Assembly: GCA_027604505.1 (NCBI GenBank)
Contig: JADIIX010000014.1
Span: 67,563 to 131,562, forward strand
DNA from: Gonapodya sp. JEL0774
Taxonomy: Eukaryota > Monoblepharomycota > Monoblepharidomycetes > Monoblepharidales > Gonapodyaceae
Direction of reading: 5' to 3'
Length of the DNA stretch: 64,000 nucleotides
The translations under genes and the position numbers were made by a program. The notes beneath the pieces are model-generated. The model was not told where the DNA came from, searched no databases, and saw nothing but the letters and a program-made list of their open reading frames with translations. Below are positions 34,782 through 47,164 of this stretch, piece after piece (the stretch's first letter is position 1; every line of letters begins with the position of its first letter).

Positions 34782-35781
34782 TTACTGAGCGCTGCGCCGG
34801 CGCCATGGAGATGGCACCTTGACCTTTTTGTTCGCCATGGCTGCGGCTGCGGCGGTGGTTTTGGCAGGGGCAACGGCGGCGACTGTTTGGGCGGGTGTGA
34901 CGGCAGCAGCAGCGACGGTTTGGGCGACGGTTTTCGCGGGAGCCTGGAGTTGGTTGTTGTTTCCGGGGAAGAGGAGAGGATTTTAAACAAAAACGCCCCC
35001 GGTGTGTGCGAGGGAAGCACTCGCCACAAAATGACTTACCACGGCTCCAGCACCGACAGGAATGTCGACAGTGAACTTTCCGTAACCGCCCTGTCCCCCA
35101 TCAGGGCCCATGACGGCGCACACTCCTCGCACCTGCACGGTGGCCGCCTTGATCTTGGTCTTTCCCTGGTTCCAGACCATGAGTGTAGAGAGGTTAGGCG
35201 TAGGGTTGCCATCCTCGTCGAGAGCGGTGGCGTGGACAATGGTTTGGTTGGGAGTTCCGCATCCGCGCCACGGGTAAGGGATCATGTTGATACCTGGATT
35301 GGAGAACGCGCCGAGTTGTTTTTTAGCAGCAGTGTCCTGGACCCAGAGGATCATGCCGACGAGGATGTGGGCTGGGTTTTTGGTGGAAAGCTGGAAGGTC
35401 GTGGTTGGGGTGAGGCCGGTTCCGCCTACGACGTTGACGGTGCAGAGGTCCTGGGCAGCGTACGGCGCCTAAACAACATACAGGACAAAAAAAGTGTTAG
35501 ATTTTTGTGAGTTTCCACTGTGCATTGGGATGAAGAGGTAGTGCCAGTGCACTTGCCTGGAACTGAAAGTGGTATCCGGCAACCTTGGGCATGGCATCGT
35601 CGCCTTCAACCAACTGCGGGACGATATCTCCAAGTGATTGCGGGGATCCGTTCTTCTGGTCGACAAGGTCGCAGATGTACGAGGGGATCAGCGCGCCGTT
35701 TGAGAATCCGAGCGCGGGCGATGCCATTTGGAGTGTCCAGGCAGCAGCCACCGCCGCCATCACGAACTTGGAAGAAACCAT
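34782..35781 (-). CDS. Secreted Reeler-domain-like protein, 271 aa, 3 exons, GC-AG first intron
   Basis: Exons 35781-35557, 35468-35040 and 34943-34782 total 816 nt in frame. The start MVSSKFVMAAVAAAW begins a signal peptide ending near ALG. The mature part has the pattern FSNGALIPSYICDL, LGAFSNPG and WRGCGTPNQTIVHA, plus late VRGVCAVMG. This resembles the Reeler (reelin N-terminal) beta-sandwich with its paired cysteines. The last exon is an Ala/Thr/Val/Pro-rich tail (AKTVAQTVAAAAV), ending with a basic stretch. Intron 1 (35556-35469) has donor GCAAGT, the consensus for GC-AG introns; no GT donor keeps the frame as well. Extracellular or wall location is inferred. The Reeler assignment is by pattern only. 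Confidence 0.65.
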
Positions 35782-37363
35782 TGTCGTCGTGGTAAGAAAG
35801 AAACCGGAAAAGAACGAAGGAATCGCGGTCGATGGAGTGGACGATTCGGCAATTGCAAGTGGGCAAGTTTTGTCTTTGGAATAAGAACACGAGTATCCCA
35901 AATCCTTTGTATTTTTCCGTGATCGAGGCTCCTGGACGCGGACGATCACCGTTGACCGCAACGCAAAAACTCTAAAACCACACAAGTTGCCAAACCATCA
36001 AATCCAGATGTGCAAAAAGCAAATACCCTGCGTGGAGACGAGTTCTTCTTATTAGTTTTTCCCCGCTAACGTGCGAAACTCTGGTGCCGCAAGAAACCGA
36101 GCTTACGGTCATGACACAGGTAAGCTGTCCTCGTAACTTTATAAATGAGATATTTCGTTGTATGTACTCGTGTGCTCGGTAGCGTTGCCCGTGCGGGGAT
36201 ATATGGGAATTCCCTTGTGGTGTTTTGTCACCGTTGCCGCCAGGGAAGGCGGAGATCACCACCCTCCCCCTCCACCCCTCCCCCAGGAAATATGAGAAAT
36301 TTCATTTTCCATTCCAAAAAATGTTCGGTAACTTTCTGATGAAAGTAGCATCGTCCAAGATGGTTGACCGAGAATCACCTGTAGAAAACAACCTTCCGCG
36401 CCACACTGAACGGAGCACATAGTTGCCATCTCACGTGCACATACGAAATCAACATCATTGAGTGTTGGTCAACATATTTGTTCTCTATTGAATGCTGGAA
36501 TTCTATTCGGGGTGTAATGAGAGAACATGAGTGGTTGGGTGATAAGACGACTTTCTGTAGTACATAATTCCCAAAGCGAAGTGGTATTGCAGTCTTCGAA
36601 CGCTTCTACATAGTAGCAGCAAGGTGAGGTGAGGTATCCATCTTTATTTGTAAAAGTAGCGGAAATAGATTTTTTTTATTATCCCCTGATCCAAAAACTC
36701 TTGCGACGATTGTTCCTCCGATCAACATGAACTGGACTGGTGATTCAGTGGACAGTGCGTAGACGTAAGGTCAAAGTATCCCAGAGGTTCTCTGGGCTGT
36801 GAAGACACAGACTATGTCCCGATCCGACACCGTCGTTGCCACGCTCGCAGAACGCTCGTGAGACCTTTTGCCGGGGTATGGCAACCACATCCGCGGCGGA
36901 GCACAGGGTCTTCAAGAACTCCCCAGTCCCCACCACCTGTATGACTGTCCCAAACGCAGAGCTCTGCACTGACGCAAGCGAGGTGGACTATTCTGAATTC
37001 GCACTTGTGCGTTTCGCTTGGCCGGTGCGGTAGTGAGGGGTAGGAGAGCAGTGACGGTGCCCGAGGCTCAGGTCGGGACGCTGAAAGCAAACGGACATTG
37101 CCCGTCCAAGCATGGCGAAAAGGCTTGGTGTCATGGGCGTTCGAAGTCCAATTAGAAACACGTGTTTTCTCGTGACCTTCGTTATGTCTGGGTGCTGGTC
37201 TTCACGCAAAAGCTCGGAACCAAGAAGAGGAACAGTCGCATCGCTTGATCGCCACATTTGGAGAGGGAGAATCTCTCCACGTCTTCTGTGCAAGTCATCA
37301 CTGTCGTCCAAATGCAAACGCTGTTCACGCTCGCCGTGAAATAGCCCCGCGGGCTGCGGGAAG
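35782..37363 (+). other. Gene-poor stretch, nothing assigned
   Basis: Short frames only. 36420-36720 is AT-rich with no motif recognised. A plus-strand frame over 37112-37339 and minus frames over the same bases lack starts, splice sites or family signals that would separate them. Confidence 0.4.
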
Positions 37364-38626
37364 ATGCACTTATCCAAAAAGAGTATGACCCTTGTGCCGA
37401 GTTCGACAACTCAAAATGATTCGAGCAACAACGAAGTAAGTATGGGGGGAAGAGATGGTTTGAGTGAAACACTGGTAAGATCCATCGAGCACTTTTACGC
37501 ATTTCATTTGCAGATGTTCGGTGTTGTCGCGATGTTCGATTTGGACCCTCGCACCCTGCACCCGATGGCAACAACGTCTACGTGAGGACAGATCGGTGTT
37601 TCCAGCATTCTCATCCACAGAGATTTCGAGGAGACCCTCGGCGACAGCAGCAGCCTTTGCATGAGCGCGAAAATTCGTTTTGTTCTGAACCTCATGGATG
37701 AGCTGTGCGTAACCGGCATCACCGACGTGCACATGACCGCTGAAGCGGCCCAAAAGCTTCAAATCGCGACCAATTATACCGTTCAAGCGAACACTGCCGG
37801 AAGTTTATGTGTCGGAAATCTTCATGAATTGGGGATGGCGAGATCTTGCCGAATGATTCTGACCACTAACTCGGGGTTGCGAGGAAATCGCTGACAGCTC
37901 TTTGATCCATTCTTAGACCGCGAATGAATCTACTGGAAAAGGGCTCAATGAATCCGGCAAAGCCGTTCGGCGTCGAGCAGCACGCATCGACCGAGAATGT
38001 GGACACCATGCCGGCGTGAAAGTTCTGGCAAACTGCGTGGCATGCAATCCAACCATCTTCAAATACGATGACAGTGCTTCTGGCAGAAAGTATTCGCTTG
38101 CAATCTCTGTAAGCTGAGTTGTGTTCCTAAAATCTTTCACAAGTTGGAATACAATTACAGATATTAACGCCAATAATTTTAATGTTCTAGCAATCGGAAT
38201 GGGTGGCTGTTTTTCGAAGTGACGGTACTCATCCGTCAAGAAGCGCCTCTATCAAGGAAATAGAGCTCAATCCCATAAAGTCCACAGTCGGGCGGATGTC
38301 CAAACTTTGTTCTGCCATCATCTCATACTTTCGGAAACCAAAGGCTCCTCCAGAGGCGTCGCCCACACACTGCATTACCATAAAACCCCTCGGTGATCTG
38401 GCTGCAAATGTCCCCGTCTCACGTGGCGTGGCTCATGCCGTTAGCTCTCTCAATCACCAAGCACTCCTTGCTTTGCTCAATGGCAACTCGGAGAGCACAA
38501 AACGAATGAAAACTCCCCGCTCACAATTTGAGAGCGTAGTGGCCAGTGCACGCAGCGGAAACGTTTCATCATGAGAGTGATTCCTCTACGGCTTCGGATG
38601 CAGAATCCTTCGACCTCACAAGTCAG
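37364..38626 (+). CDS. Possible multi-exon hypothetical gene, 5' part
   Basis: Two protein-like blocks are visible. One is MSAKIRFVLNLMDELCVTG (37661-37894). The other runs 38203-38574, with KAPPEASPTHCITIKPL and NHQALLALLNGNSES. The latter is followed, after a small frame change, by a Ser/Asp-rich exon (SDSSTASDAESFD) ending at a donor at 38627. An upstream exon 37364-37438 has a good GTAAGT donor. The chain of exons could not be closed in frame, and overlapping antisense frames exist at 37370-37786. No family is recognised. It may be a decayed or lineage-specific gene continuing into the duplicated region at 38600-39345. Confidence 0.3.
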
Positions 38627-38960
38627 GTTAGTAGCGACAGCTATTCTGTGAAGATCACGGCTCATCAATTCACAATGAATTAGTTCTTCCGAATATTCTC
38701 TGGATCTAAGATTTTCTGGCGAGGTCAAATTCGGGAGAAGGACAACACCCCATTACAACGGTCAGGAAAGCGCCATAACCGTGAACACCCAGCAAGCATT
38801 CCAATAAGCGAGATGCTGAATCCGAGCAAAAGCAAATCTTAATTGCAAGTCTCTGGTGCAGATTCGAGCGACGTCAAGATTCAGGTCAGTGGTGACCGCT
38901 GCGTGTGTGCGAATAACAACGATCACCAATTCACGATAAATTGATTGTGCCACCTTCCAG
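38600..38960 (+). repeat. Tandem exon-intron duplication, pair 1
   Basis: The exon end and following intron at 38600-38690 recur 258 bp downstream at about 38858-38950. Shared bases include GCAGA.TC...CGAC.TCA before the donor and GT.AGT.G.GAC.GCT then CAATTCAC.AT.AATT within the intron. Divergence is moderate. The donor GT falls at the same place in both (38627 and 38885). Confidence 0.6.
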
Positions 38961-39063
38961 TTGAACCTGAGACAGTTCATGCCGTTGAGTCTAGAACAAT
39001 CGCAGAACTGAATCGTACCGGTCTTGAAAGCAGATGGGTGGTTGATACCCAAGTGTTTGATTA

Positions 39064-39345
39064 TTTGGATTCCGTGAGTAAATTGAACCGGATTATCATT
39101 ATGTACCCGAATCGAGCATTCTGATTCACATGGTCTCGGTTTTCTTTGAGGAGCCGCATCGTCTTCAAGATTTCCCTCCAACCACGATGACATCCCTCGA
39201 CGCCGGGTCCCCTCCGCTAGACCTCAACTCTAACGATCCCGTGAGCATATTAAACCTGATTATTATTGTGTACACGAATCAAGTATTCTGATTCACATGG
39301 TCTCGTTTTTCCCTAAGGAGCCGCATCGTCTTCAAGATTTGCCTC
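39064..39345 (+). repeat. Tandem exon-intron duplication, pair 2
   Basis: About 105 bp beginning at the donors at 39074 and 39241 are near-identical, 167 bp apart. The shared core includes CTGATTCACATGGTCTCG and GAGCCGCATCGTCTTCAAGA. Each copy reads as an intron (GTGAG...TGAG/TAAG) followed by an exon starting EPHRLQD, so a whole intron-exon unit was duplicated. Confidence 0.75.
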
Positions 39346-39582
39346 TAAATGGGTGGTGGTCGCGTCAGCAACTGACAAATCAATACATCATCACAAGGCG
39401 GACTATAGGGAAAGCGGGTGGACAGTCAAGCGATCAAAGGGAATTGGCAGTTTCACCTGCTCTGACGACCAACCATGCTGTAGTTAGTTCAGGGGTCAGG
39501 AGCTGTGGGCGCGGGAGAGCCACCTCGTTTGAGGAAGATGGCTTCTCTACTTCGCACCTGAGGGTGCGGGGGGGGGGGGGGG

Positions 39583-39592
39583 NNNNNNNNNN
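39583..39592. other. Assembly gap (10 N) after a poly-G run
   Basis: Ten N directly follow a run of about 14 G and precede a very GC-rich stretch (CGCCGCCGCCC). A fixed 10-N gap marks a scaffold join of unknown true length. Confidence 0.95.
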
Positions 39593-39695
39593 CGCCGCCG
39601 CCCGCCGGGCGCGCCGCCCCCGCCGGCCGGCCCGGTGGGGGGAGGGAGAGGGGCGTGTGGGGCAGAGGGGGGTGATTGGCGCGAGGGGGAGATAG

Positions 39696-40741
39696 TGCGG
39701 GAGTGATGCGGTAAGCAAGGGTTGATGGTGGTTGGGATTGTTGGGCAGATGGAAAGCTGTGGAGAAAGAGTGATGAGTGGCGAGAGGCGTTTTGGGAAGG
39801 ACGCAGTCAAAGGACGGAAAGTCATGGGTCAAGCGAGCCATTTGCGGTGTTGAATGGTGTCACACACTGATCTCAATGCTGGAATGGTTTTGACCGCGTG
39901 CTTGTTCAAGTAAGATTTACTAAATCGAGTTTTGTTAACACTTCCAATTGCTGGGGTTATTTTCAAGCTCGGGATCGATTCCATTGTTGCGGTCGCATGG
40001 GACACCTTGGCCAACAATACTGCGCGCAATAATCGTTATTTGTTCTAATCGAACAACCGGCAAAAAGTATGAGAATTTGTTTTTCCTCGGCTGTTTACCT
40101 TCCTGACACCAATTCCATCTGTTGCTCCGCGATCTCGTGAAAGTCCGTATGTGGAAGAATGCGGCATTCGGGAGAAGATGAAGTGTGCAACGAATTTCGT
40201 GTTTTGTCGATTGCTAAAAGGCCTGGTGCTGGCGTAAAACTCGAGGAGGAATAGCGTGAGACTTTGAAAGGATCTATCAATTGTGCAGCCCTCCTTGACG
40301 TTGAGAATCGCACCTTCAGGCACGGACTCCATTTAATGAATGGTGTTTCTTACACACCCATTAATCTCTGTGGGAACGACTGAAATGTGGTCGGCTCTGG
40401 AATCCGACGTATGATAAAATGCAATTGGAGGGTCCGTCAAGAGATCAAACTCGAAAAGTTGCTTATCATTATTACTACGCGACGCCAAGTTCGATTCATT
40501 ATGCGTAGAATTGGAAGTCTCTTTGGTCTAATCTGATGTAGAACTTATAATTGTATACCGTGAGAGGACGGAGTGGAACGACGAAACAAAGGCCTTCATT
40601 GCGTGAATAAAGCGACTTCTTAGAAATCACACAGAGACGTTGGGGCGTTAATTTCAATACATGTGAGTGGGAAGTTGATGGGTTCGGCTCTCAGTCCTCC
40701 AGGAGTAAACACGAGCACCAGAGCAACACCTACCCACAATC
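39696..40741 (+). other. Intergenic, no gene recognised
   Basis: Between the gap region and the PGM2-type gene. AT-rich in 40330-40640, no recognisable coding or RNA feature. Probably includes the promoter of the gene at 40742. Confidence 0.4.
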
Positions 40742-43700
40742 ATGTCCACCAGGAGCATCTTGTCTTTGGCGCACGAATACATCGCGCTCGATAAGGTGAT
40801 TACGTGCTTATTCATCACTCTGTAAGAAGTCGGGACTCGCGCGCATTCTACTGAGTCTTCGTGACGACATCGTGGGGTTCTCAAATTGATATTTCTCGTC
40901 CGGCATCCTCGTAATCTTCACCTTCCCACTAAATCGCTCAAAGAATCCGTCGAATCGCGCTGACATTCAAAGCCATCTGGACTCGGGAGACACAAGGTAT
41001 CTCGAGGATGTGCTCAGGAACCGCCTGCAATTTGGAACCGCGGGTGAGAACCCCCCTAGAGCTCCACATCAAAGAAACATCCCTCACACGCTCACGAAAA
41101 TATCGTGCTTGTGCTGAATTAAATTTCAGGCCTTCGCGCTGCGATGGGATCTGGATACTCGCGAATGAACGGTAACTTTCCCAGATTCCAACTATCGCAA
41201 AGCTAGAGCTTCACCTCGCTCAATTGCGACCTCATCTACTCGCAACCTACTCCCGCCTTCTCTCAGATCTCACCGTCATTCAATCTACCCAAGGCCTCGC
41301 CTCGTACCTCCTCTCTCTCCCACCTGCTTCTTCCTCCTCCCCACGAACGGTCGTCATTGGCCACGACCACCGCCACAACTCGTTCCGCTTTGCTCGTCTC
41401 ACCGCAGCGTGCTTCTTGTATAGGGGTTTTAAGGTGCTCTGGTTCGGTGATGGCATGACTCCTCAGCTCGTGCACACTCCCTTGGTGCCGTTTACGGTCA
41501 TGAAAAGAAGTGCGGACGCTGGTACGTTTCCACACCTCTTCATCGTGCAGATTTTTGGCGCGAGCGGTGTTCGTGCAGGGAGAGCATACCGGTCAATTCA
41601 TCGGGTCAAAGTATTTCGGGAAATCATCCGGAGCCACCACGATTCGTTTAATGCTCCGACATTTCCTCTTCAGTCATTGCGCATCACTGGCTCTCTCATA
41701 CTTAACTATCGCTTCTCTCACCGCATCGCCCAGGCATCATGATCACCGCTTCCCACAACCCCGCCGCCGACAACGGCTACAAGCTCTACGCCTCCAATGC
41801 CTGCCAAATCATCTCTCCAGTTGACGCCCACGTCTCTCGTGAGATCCTTGAGAACCTTGTTCCGTGGGAACGTGAGGTGGATAACGGCTCCGCCTCTACT
41901 CTCAACGGTCACAAACACGAGCCGGGTCCATTGCCATTCGCGAGTGTTTGGGATGAGACTCGGGTGGCGGCGGAGTTGGCGAGGGGTGAAGATAATGCCT
42001 GGGTAGAGAACGCGTTTGAGGAATCCGTGAACGGGTACTTTGCAAAAGTCGCAGAGCTGTGTGCAAAGCCGTGAGTGCTTTTGGCCTTTCCCTTCGCTCT
42101 CCCCATCTGCTCACCTCGACCAAACGTTAGCAAAGCCAATTCTAACCCTCCTTCCACCCTCTCGCTCACCTATACGCCTATGCATGGCGTCGGGTCTCCA
42201 TTCGCGCTCCGCGCCCTGTCCACCTTCTCCTTCCCTGTCTCCGCCTCCTTCCCCAACCTCGTTCCGCTTCAGGACTCCCCAGATCCTGATTTCTCCACAG
42301 TAGCTTACCCCAATCCCGAGGAGGGAAAGGGGGCACTGAAGTTGGCTATGGATGTGGCGGACAGGGTAGGCGGACAGAGGAGGTACATTGTGGCGAATGA
42401 TCCGGACGCAGATAGGTTGGCCGTGGCGGAAAGGAGGGGTGAAGAGTGGGTTGTTTACAGTGGGAATCAGATTGGTGAGTGTAATCCCAGTTGATCAAAA
42501 TGGTCATGTCGTGAATCGTTTTGCTCTCAAATTGTTGTCTAGGGTGTATGCTTGCCGCCTATAGTTTGGAGAAGTGGCGGGAACGAAACACTGCTGCTGC
42601 TACCTCGAACAGTGAGTTTGTTACCGCGTGCAAAATCTCTTTGAGCTTCCAATCCATTTGTTCCACTTTCTCTCGTCTCCGAACTTCAAGTCCCCGCTTT
42701 CCTCGCCACCGCTGTCTCCTCTCGGCTACTGTCACAACTCTGCCTTGTCGAACGGGTAGAGTACCACGAAACCCTCACGGGGTTTAAATGGATAGGCAAC
42801 CGTGCAGCTGAATTGCAAGCTTCTAACAGGGAGATTGCGTTCGCGTACGAGGAAGCTATTGGATTCATGTGCGGTGGTGGTTTTGTGAGGGACAAGGTGG
42901 GTTATCCCATGGAAAACGGTAAAGTTTGGTGGACAGAAGTGAACTGAGACGAGAAGTTTTTCATCGATAACTGATGACCACTGTTCATGATAGGATGGTG
43001 TGTCGGCACTGGCTGTCTTTGCAGAACTCGCCGTGCAACTGGAGAACAAGGGTATGGGGGCTGGGGACTACCTGGACAGCATTTATGAAAAGTAAGCCGA
43101 ACTATTGATACTCCATATACGCGATACTCAGCTGAGACTGTACTTTTTGCGCTGAATCATCCACTAGATATGGAGATTTTGTGTCCGAAACGTCATACTT
43201 CATCTGCCGAGACCCGGCAAAAATGGCTTTGATATGTGACCGCATGAGATTTGGAGGGGAAGTGAGGGATTGGATACAGGGGGGTCAGAAGGTTCGTCTT
43301 TGCTTGCTGTTGAAAGTTGTTAACTCCAGAATCTCAACCAGTGTCGTGATTACTTCCAGATACCTCGTATACGTGCCTATCCAAGCACTATCACCGCGCC
43401 TTCCCGCCCTGATCTCCCACTTACTGTCACCCGTGTCCGGGATCTCACGGAACCCTACGATTCCGCCTCCCCTCCACCCGCTTACCTTCCCACCCTACCT
43501 ACATCGCGCTCCTCTCAAATGATTACATTTGGGCTTTCCGCCCCGGGCGGACTCACAGGATGGGTCACGCTTCGCACGAGCGGGACCGAGCCTAAAATGA
43601 AGTACTATGTTGAAGGTTGGGGTGAGGCTGCAAGAGCCGAAGATAAAAGAGAAGCTGGGAAGAAGATCGTGGTGGATTTTGTGGGCGTTATGGTCGAAGC

Positions 43701-43761
43701 GGTAAGGGAGGATCTGGTGCGGTGGAGAGAGTGGGGAATCGACGACAGGCCGAAAGATTGA
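40742..43761 (+). CDS. PGM2: Phosphopentomutase / phosphoglucomutase, PGM2 type, 676 aa, 11 exons
   Basis: Alpha-D-phosphohexomutase family, PGM2/PGM2L1 branch (yeast Pgm3-like), interconverting ribose-1-P/ribose-5-P and to a lesser extent glucose-1-P/glucose-6-P in the cytosol. Exons 40742-40795, 40944-41043, 41130-41171, 41267-41521, 41734-42070, 42131-42474, 42543-42611, 42691-42896, 42994-43091, 43168-43291 and 43360-43761 keep frame (2031 nt). Motifs in order: [18 protein letters not shown], the phosphoserine loop TASHNP (Ser157), the Mg site [10 protein letters not shown], the sugar loop [13 protein letters not shown], and the phosphate-binding [12 protein letters not shown]. All catalytic residues expected for activity are present. 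The first exon was chosen because [18 protein letters not shown] splices directly onto NPSNRADI, as in the family. Confidence 0.94.
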
Positions 43762-44649
43762 GATTTGCGTACCGAAGACCAACTAGACATTTGAATTGGT
43801 ACATACTCAGTGGGATGTCGGATCCCTCATCTCCAAAATAATAAAATAGTGACACGACTGATTGTGACTTCTCGTGCCCCAGCAACTTCAAAGCTGACAA
43901 TTATCACCATTATCAATCACATTATCAAGAACAAAATACAGTGTGTCCGCATATTCTGAGGTTTTGCTGTCCGAGCCCCTAAATATGGTGCATGTTGGAC
44001 GATATGTGAATTTGCTAAGTGCTCTTCATGTTCATGCATATTATTGCTCTGTCAACGTTTTAACCAGGAATAAACCCCTGAATGCTACGTGCCGTATGAT
44101 AGCAATGAACCACATTTTCATCTCTGCTATTGGGCTTACAGTCACTGAGCGGAGAACCCCTATGGAGCTCCCGCATGGCATTGGACAACAGAACAGAACA
44201 GATTCTACCAGTCCACATGCGCTTCACCCAACCCAATAGCACCCAGAAACCTTGCTGTCCAGCTCATTGAAGAATGTAGTTCCTCACCGCTGCAAGATGC
44301 TTCTCATTGTTGGACTGCCGAAAGAATCTGAATTACAGTACGCGGATGAACTGGGCGGTTTCAAAACTTGTCCTGGAGACTTTTCTTCGGAGACTTGTCT
44401 ATGCGGGGTTGGCAGGATCAAGTTCTTGATGAAATAATGTGCCACCACAAAGCCGAACCGGCACGAGCCGCGTCCCGGATTGACCTCAGGAACGAAGCAC
44501 CATAACAAAATTCGGAGTTCAGCAGTTCAGCGATCCAGACGACGCTGTTCTGAACTTCGAGTTGGTGTGTAGCGTTCCTGATATTCCGACTGTCGGTTTT
44601 CGTCTTCCTCCCAATACTTGATCCTCTTTAGCCTCCAAAGGAAGTGGTG
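43762..44649 (+). other. Intergenic, no gene recognised
   Basis: AT-rich after the PGM2 stop (43800-43960). Short frames at 43943-44239 and 44252-44437 show no motif. A possible acceptor at about 44634 would allow an upstream exon for the gene at 44650, but no donor exon was identified. Confidence 0.4.
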
Positions 44650-46740
44650 ATGCTGGTCAATCCAACGACGACAGGCGCTCTAGGAACTCCGTCTTCGACC
44701 TACATGCAGGGATTGAGCTTTGAAGAGACTGGGACCGTCCCGATGACCCATGGCTTGAAAAGGGACAGGGAAATCTCCGGGTCGATTGAGAGAGTGAGTT
44801 CTCCGGTTGATTCACTATCAGAGTGCCCAGTGGCTCAAACAAAACGCCCACGAATTATTCTTGTGCGATTCCCCGTGGAATGTCGTTCGTTAGCCCCGAA
44901 AGCGCCAGCCTTCTGCAATGGAACCAAACCATCGTTCTCCTATCGCTCTGCCACCAGCGATTTCCTTTTCAGCTGGGTCACTCGCAATAGATTCTGGAGA
45001 ATCCGGGATCGACATGTCAGTGTCTTCGACAAGGGAGCCGACACTTGTTCGGCACCGACGGCGGCTCTCTGCGCCCGCTGCCGATCCGTCGCTCCTCATT
45101 CGCACCGTGGAGACTCGAATCGGTAATGGCGGATACATGGGTGTGCCACCATCCATGAATCACGCAGAGGATTTACTAGCCGGTGATATGGTTGGATACA
45201 GGCATGCTTTTGGTACCATAGGACGTGGAGCTACAGGACACAGTGACTTCACGAGCGGAGACGAAGATATGATGGAAGTCGATGGGAGGATGGAAGGTGA
45301 GACTCTCCAGAGCGCGCTTGATTGGACATTGTGTGGGAGCAACACCGACATAAATCGGGATTATCGGGTAATGTTGGACGTGATGGAAGAAACATGCAGT
45401 AAATCGTATGAACAATCAGGGTGTTTTCCATGTGGGCGATTATTTGTGTGATTCACTTACAAATCTTCTTCTTCTCACTCGCAGCACCTGACGCCTCTGC
45501 GCCTGAACCACCCCGATTCGCTTTTAACGTTGAGAGCGTGGACCCTTCCACAGCTCACGAGCTTCTTAATCCCATATATCCTACCTTATCCCGCTTTCAC
45601 CTCTCCTCCGAGTCCCATCAGACCCCATCCCTCGGTCGTCCCTCTCTCTCATTGAAACCAGCCTTTGCCAACCACCAACCCTCTCTCCCGCGCTCAACAC
45701 CAATGTCCGGATCTGGCATGGATCTTGATGCTTCCTCAAATACCTCGACGAGCCTCTTACCCGGTAACCGGCCCCAGGCTGATTTCGTCTCCTTACCCCG
45801 CACCCGGGCACGATCGAGCAGTCCCAAGCCTCTTCCCGTACTTGCAGACACCTTTGGATGGTCACCTGTCGGTATCGGCTGGGGTATCGGCCGCTCTGCG
45901 ACGCTAGAAAAGAACCGCCCCAGTGACCTCGCTGTCGAGCTCAATCAAGAGTGGATGCAAGCACACCGCCAAAGGGCTTCATCGTCTGACGAGAGCCTAG
46001 GCCGGGTATCGAACGCGTCTGGGGGCTCTGGGTCCAACAATTCGTCGATAAACTCGTCTATTTCCAATGATGGTATGGCGCAGTCGCTTCCTCGCAGCGC
46101 CGGCGAATCAAGTCCACCGACGTCTCTCTCGCGTGCCGTCACCCAACGATCGTACACGTCTCCCGGTGGAAGATCTGGATCCCCTCCGTCACCCTATCCC
46201 ACAGATGTTGATGACGATCTTGCTACTGTTGATATTGGAGTGAGTGACGAGAAGAAGAAGTTCGCCACTTTGTCGAGGAGTTGGAATAGGGGCAAGAAGG
46301 CATATGCAGTCGAGGATGACACTTTGATGGACTCTGCGAGCGTTGTGGGAGATCGCGACAATGGATCGCCCGCAATGCCGGATAGAGAACTTTGGGCTCC
46401 GGGATCCCGTCCCAGCGCACCTGCCAATGGAGGACCTGCTTTGGGCCGGGGTGACGAAGATATGGACGACAAATCTCTCGAAAGGAGATCGAGATCCGGA
46501 GGGATGACTGGGGTGCATTCTACAACCCGGCAACTCCCCGGCGGCGTCGGCGGGATCACCCCATTTCTGTCCGCCGCAGCGGCCTCGTCTGCACGGCATG
46601 TCGTCAGCGGAAGGGCGCCGATTTCGACTGTCGACATGTGGAATGCCAAGGGCGTGTATAATAACAGTAAGGACAAGGGTGTGAGCAGCAGCTGGAATTT
46701 GATTGGCGGTTTCGAAGCGATGCGAGGAAGGAAAAAGTAA
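44650..46740 (+). CDS. Disordered orphan protein, about 600 aa, 3 exons
   Basis: Exons 44650-44793, 44894-45296 and 45485-46740 join in frame. The start at 44650 is tentative; the frame is open upstream to an acceptor near 44637. Composition is Ser/Pro/Gly/Asp-rich. A basic PRKRQP stretch straddles the first splice and could be a nuclear signal. VRHRRRLS gives a kinase-type site. There is one ordered-looking block TFGWSPVGIGWGIG and a compact C-terminus (WNLIGGFEAMRGRKK). No domain recognised; a nuclear or signalling scaffold role would be a guess. Confidence 0.6.
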
Positions 46741-47164
46741 TGACGTAGTGGAAGTGGATTGACGAGGAGCGTGTGGCGCGTGCGACATCGTGGCATGGGC
46801 GAGTGATGCTGCCGCGTGAAAAGGTGCAAATTCTGGGACAGAAGTACGAGCATGATTCCACCTGCATATGAAATTGTATTTTGTTTTGAAAACAGATTCT
46901 TTAGCGTCGTTTCCTTCGTCAATTGTCAGGATGATTGCCGTAAGACAAGCTCTTCTAAAATGAATACAATGACTTCACAACAAGGCGATGCGGTGAGAAA
47001 CGAGGGTAAAACACCCAGACAATCAACATTCAAAGAAAATCAAAATTGCTTTTCCGGTTTCTAAACAGGAATGTTTTGGTCCCCTGTGGAAGAAGGGACT
47101 GTCCATGGTTTGGAATCCTTTTATCGCCCGTTGATGAGAAGGGAGTATCGACCAGTGAACCAGA
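46741..47164 (+). other. Intergenic or alternative 5' exon region
   Basis: An ATG at about 46961 (MNTMTSQQGDA) with a GTGAGA donor can splice to 47088 and continue in a frame that overlaps the N-terminus of the next gene differently. Evidence is insufficient to choose, so it is left as unassigned. Confidence 0.3.

Noticed and set aside
34620-35510. 296-codon plus-strand frame
   Set aside because: Antisense to the Reeler-like exons, which have a signal peptide, splice sites and matching phases. The plus frame has no ATG context or family motif.
37370-37786. Minus-strand frame with a protein-like block (GHVHVGDAGYAQL)
   Set aside because: Could be coding, but plus-strand exons with better donor sites overlap it and no family is recognised; not enough to call.
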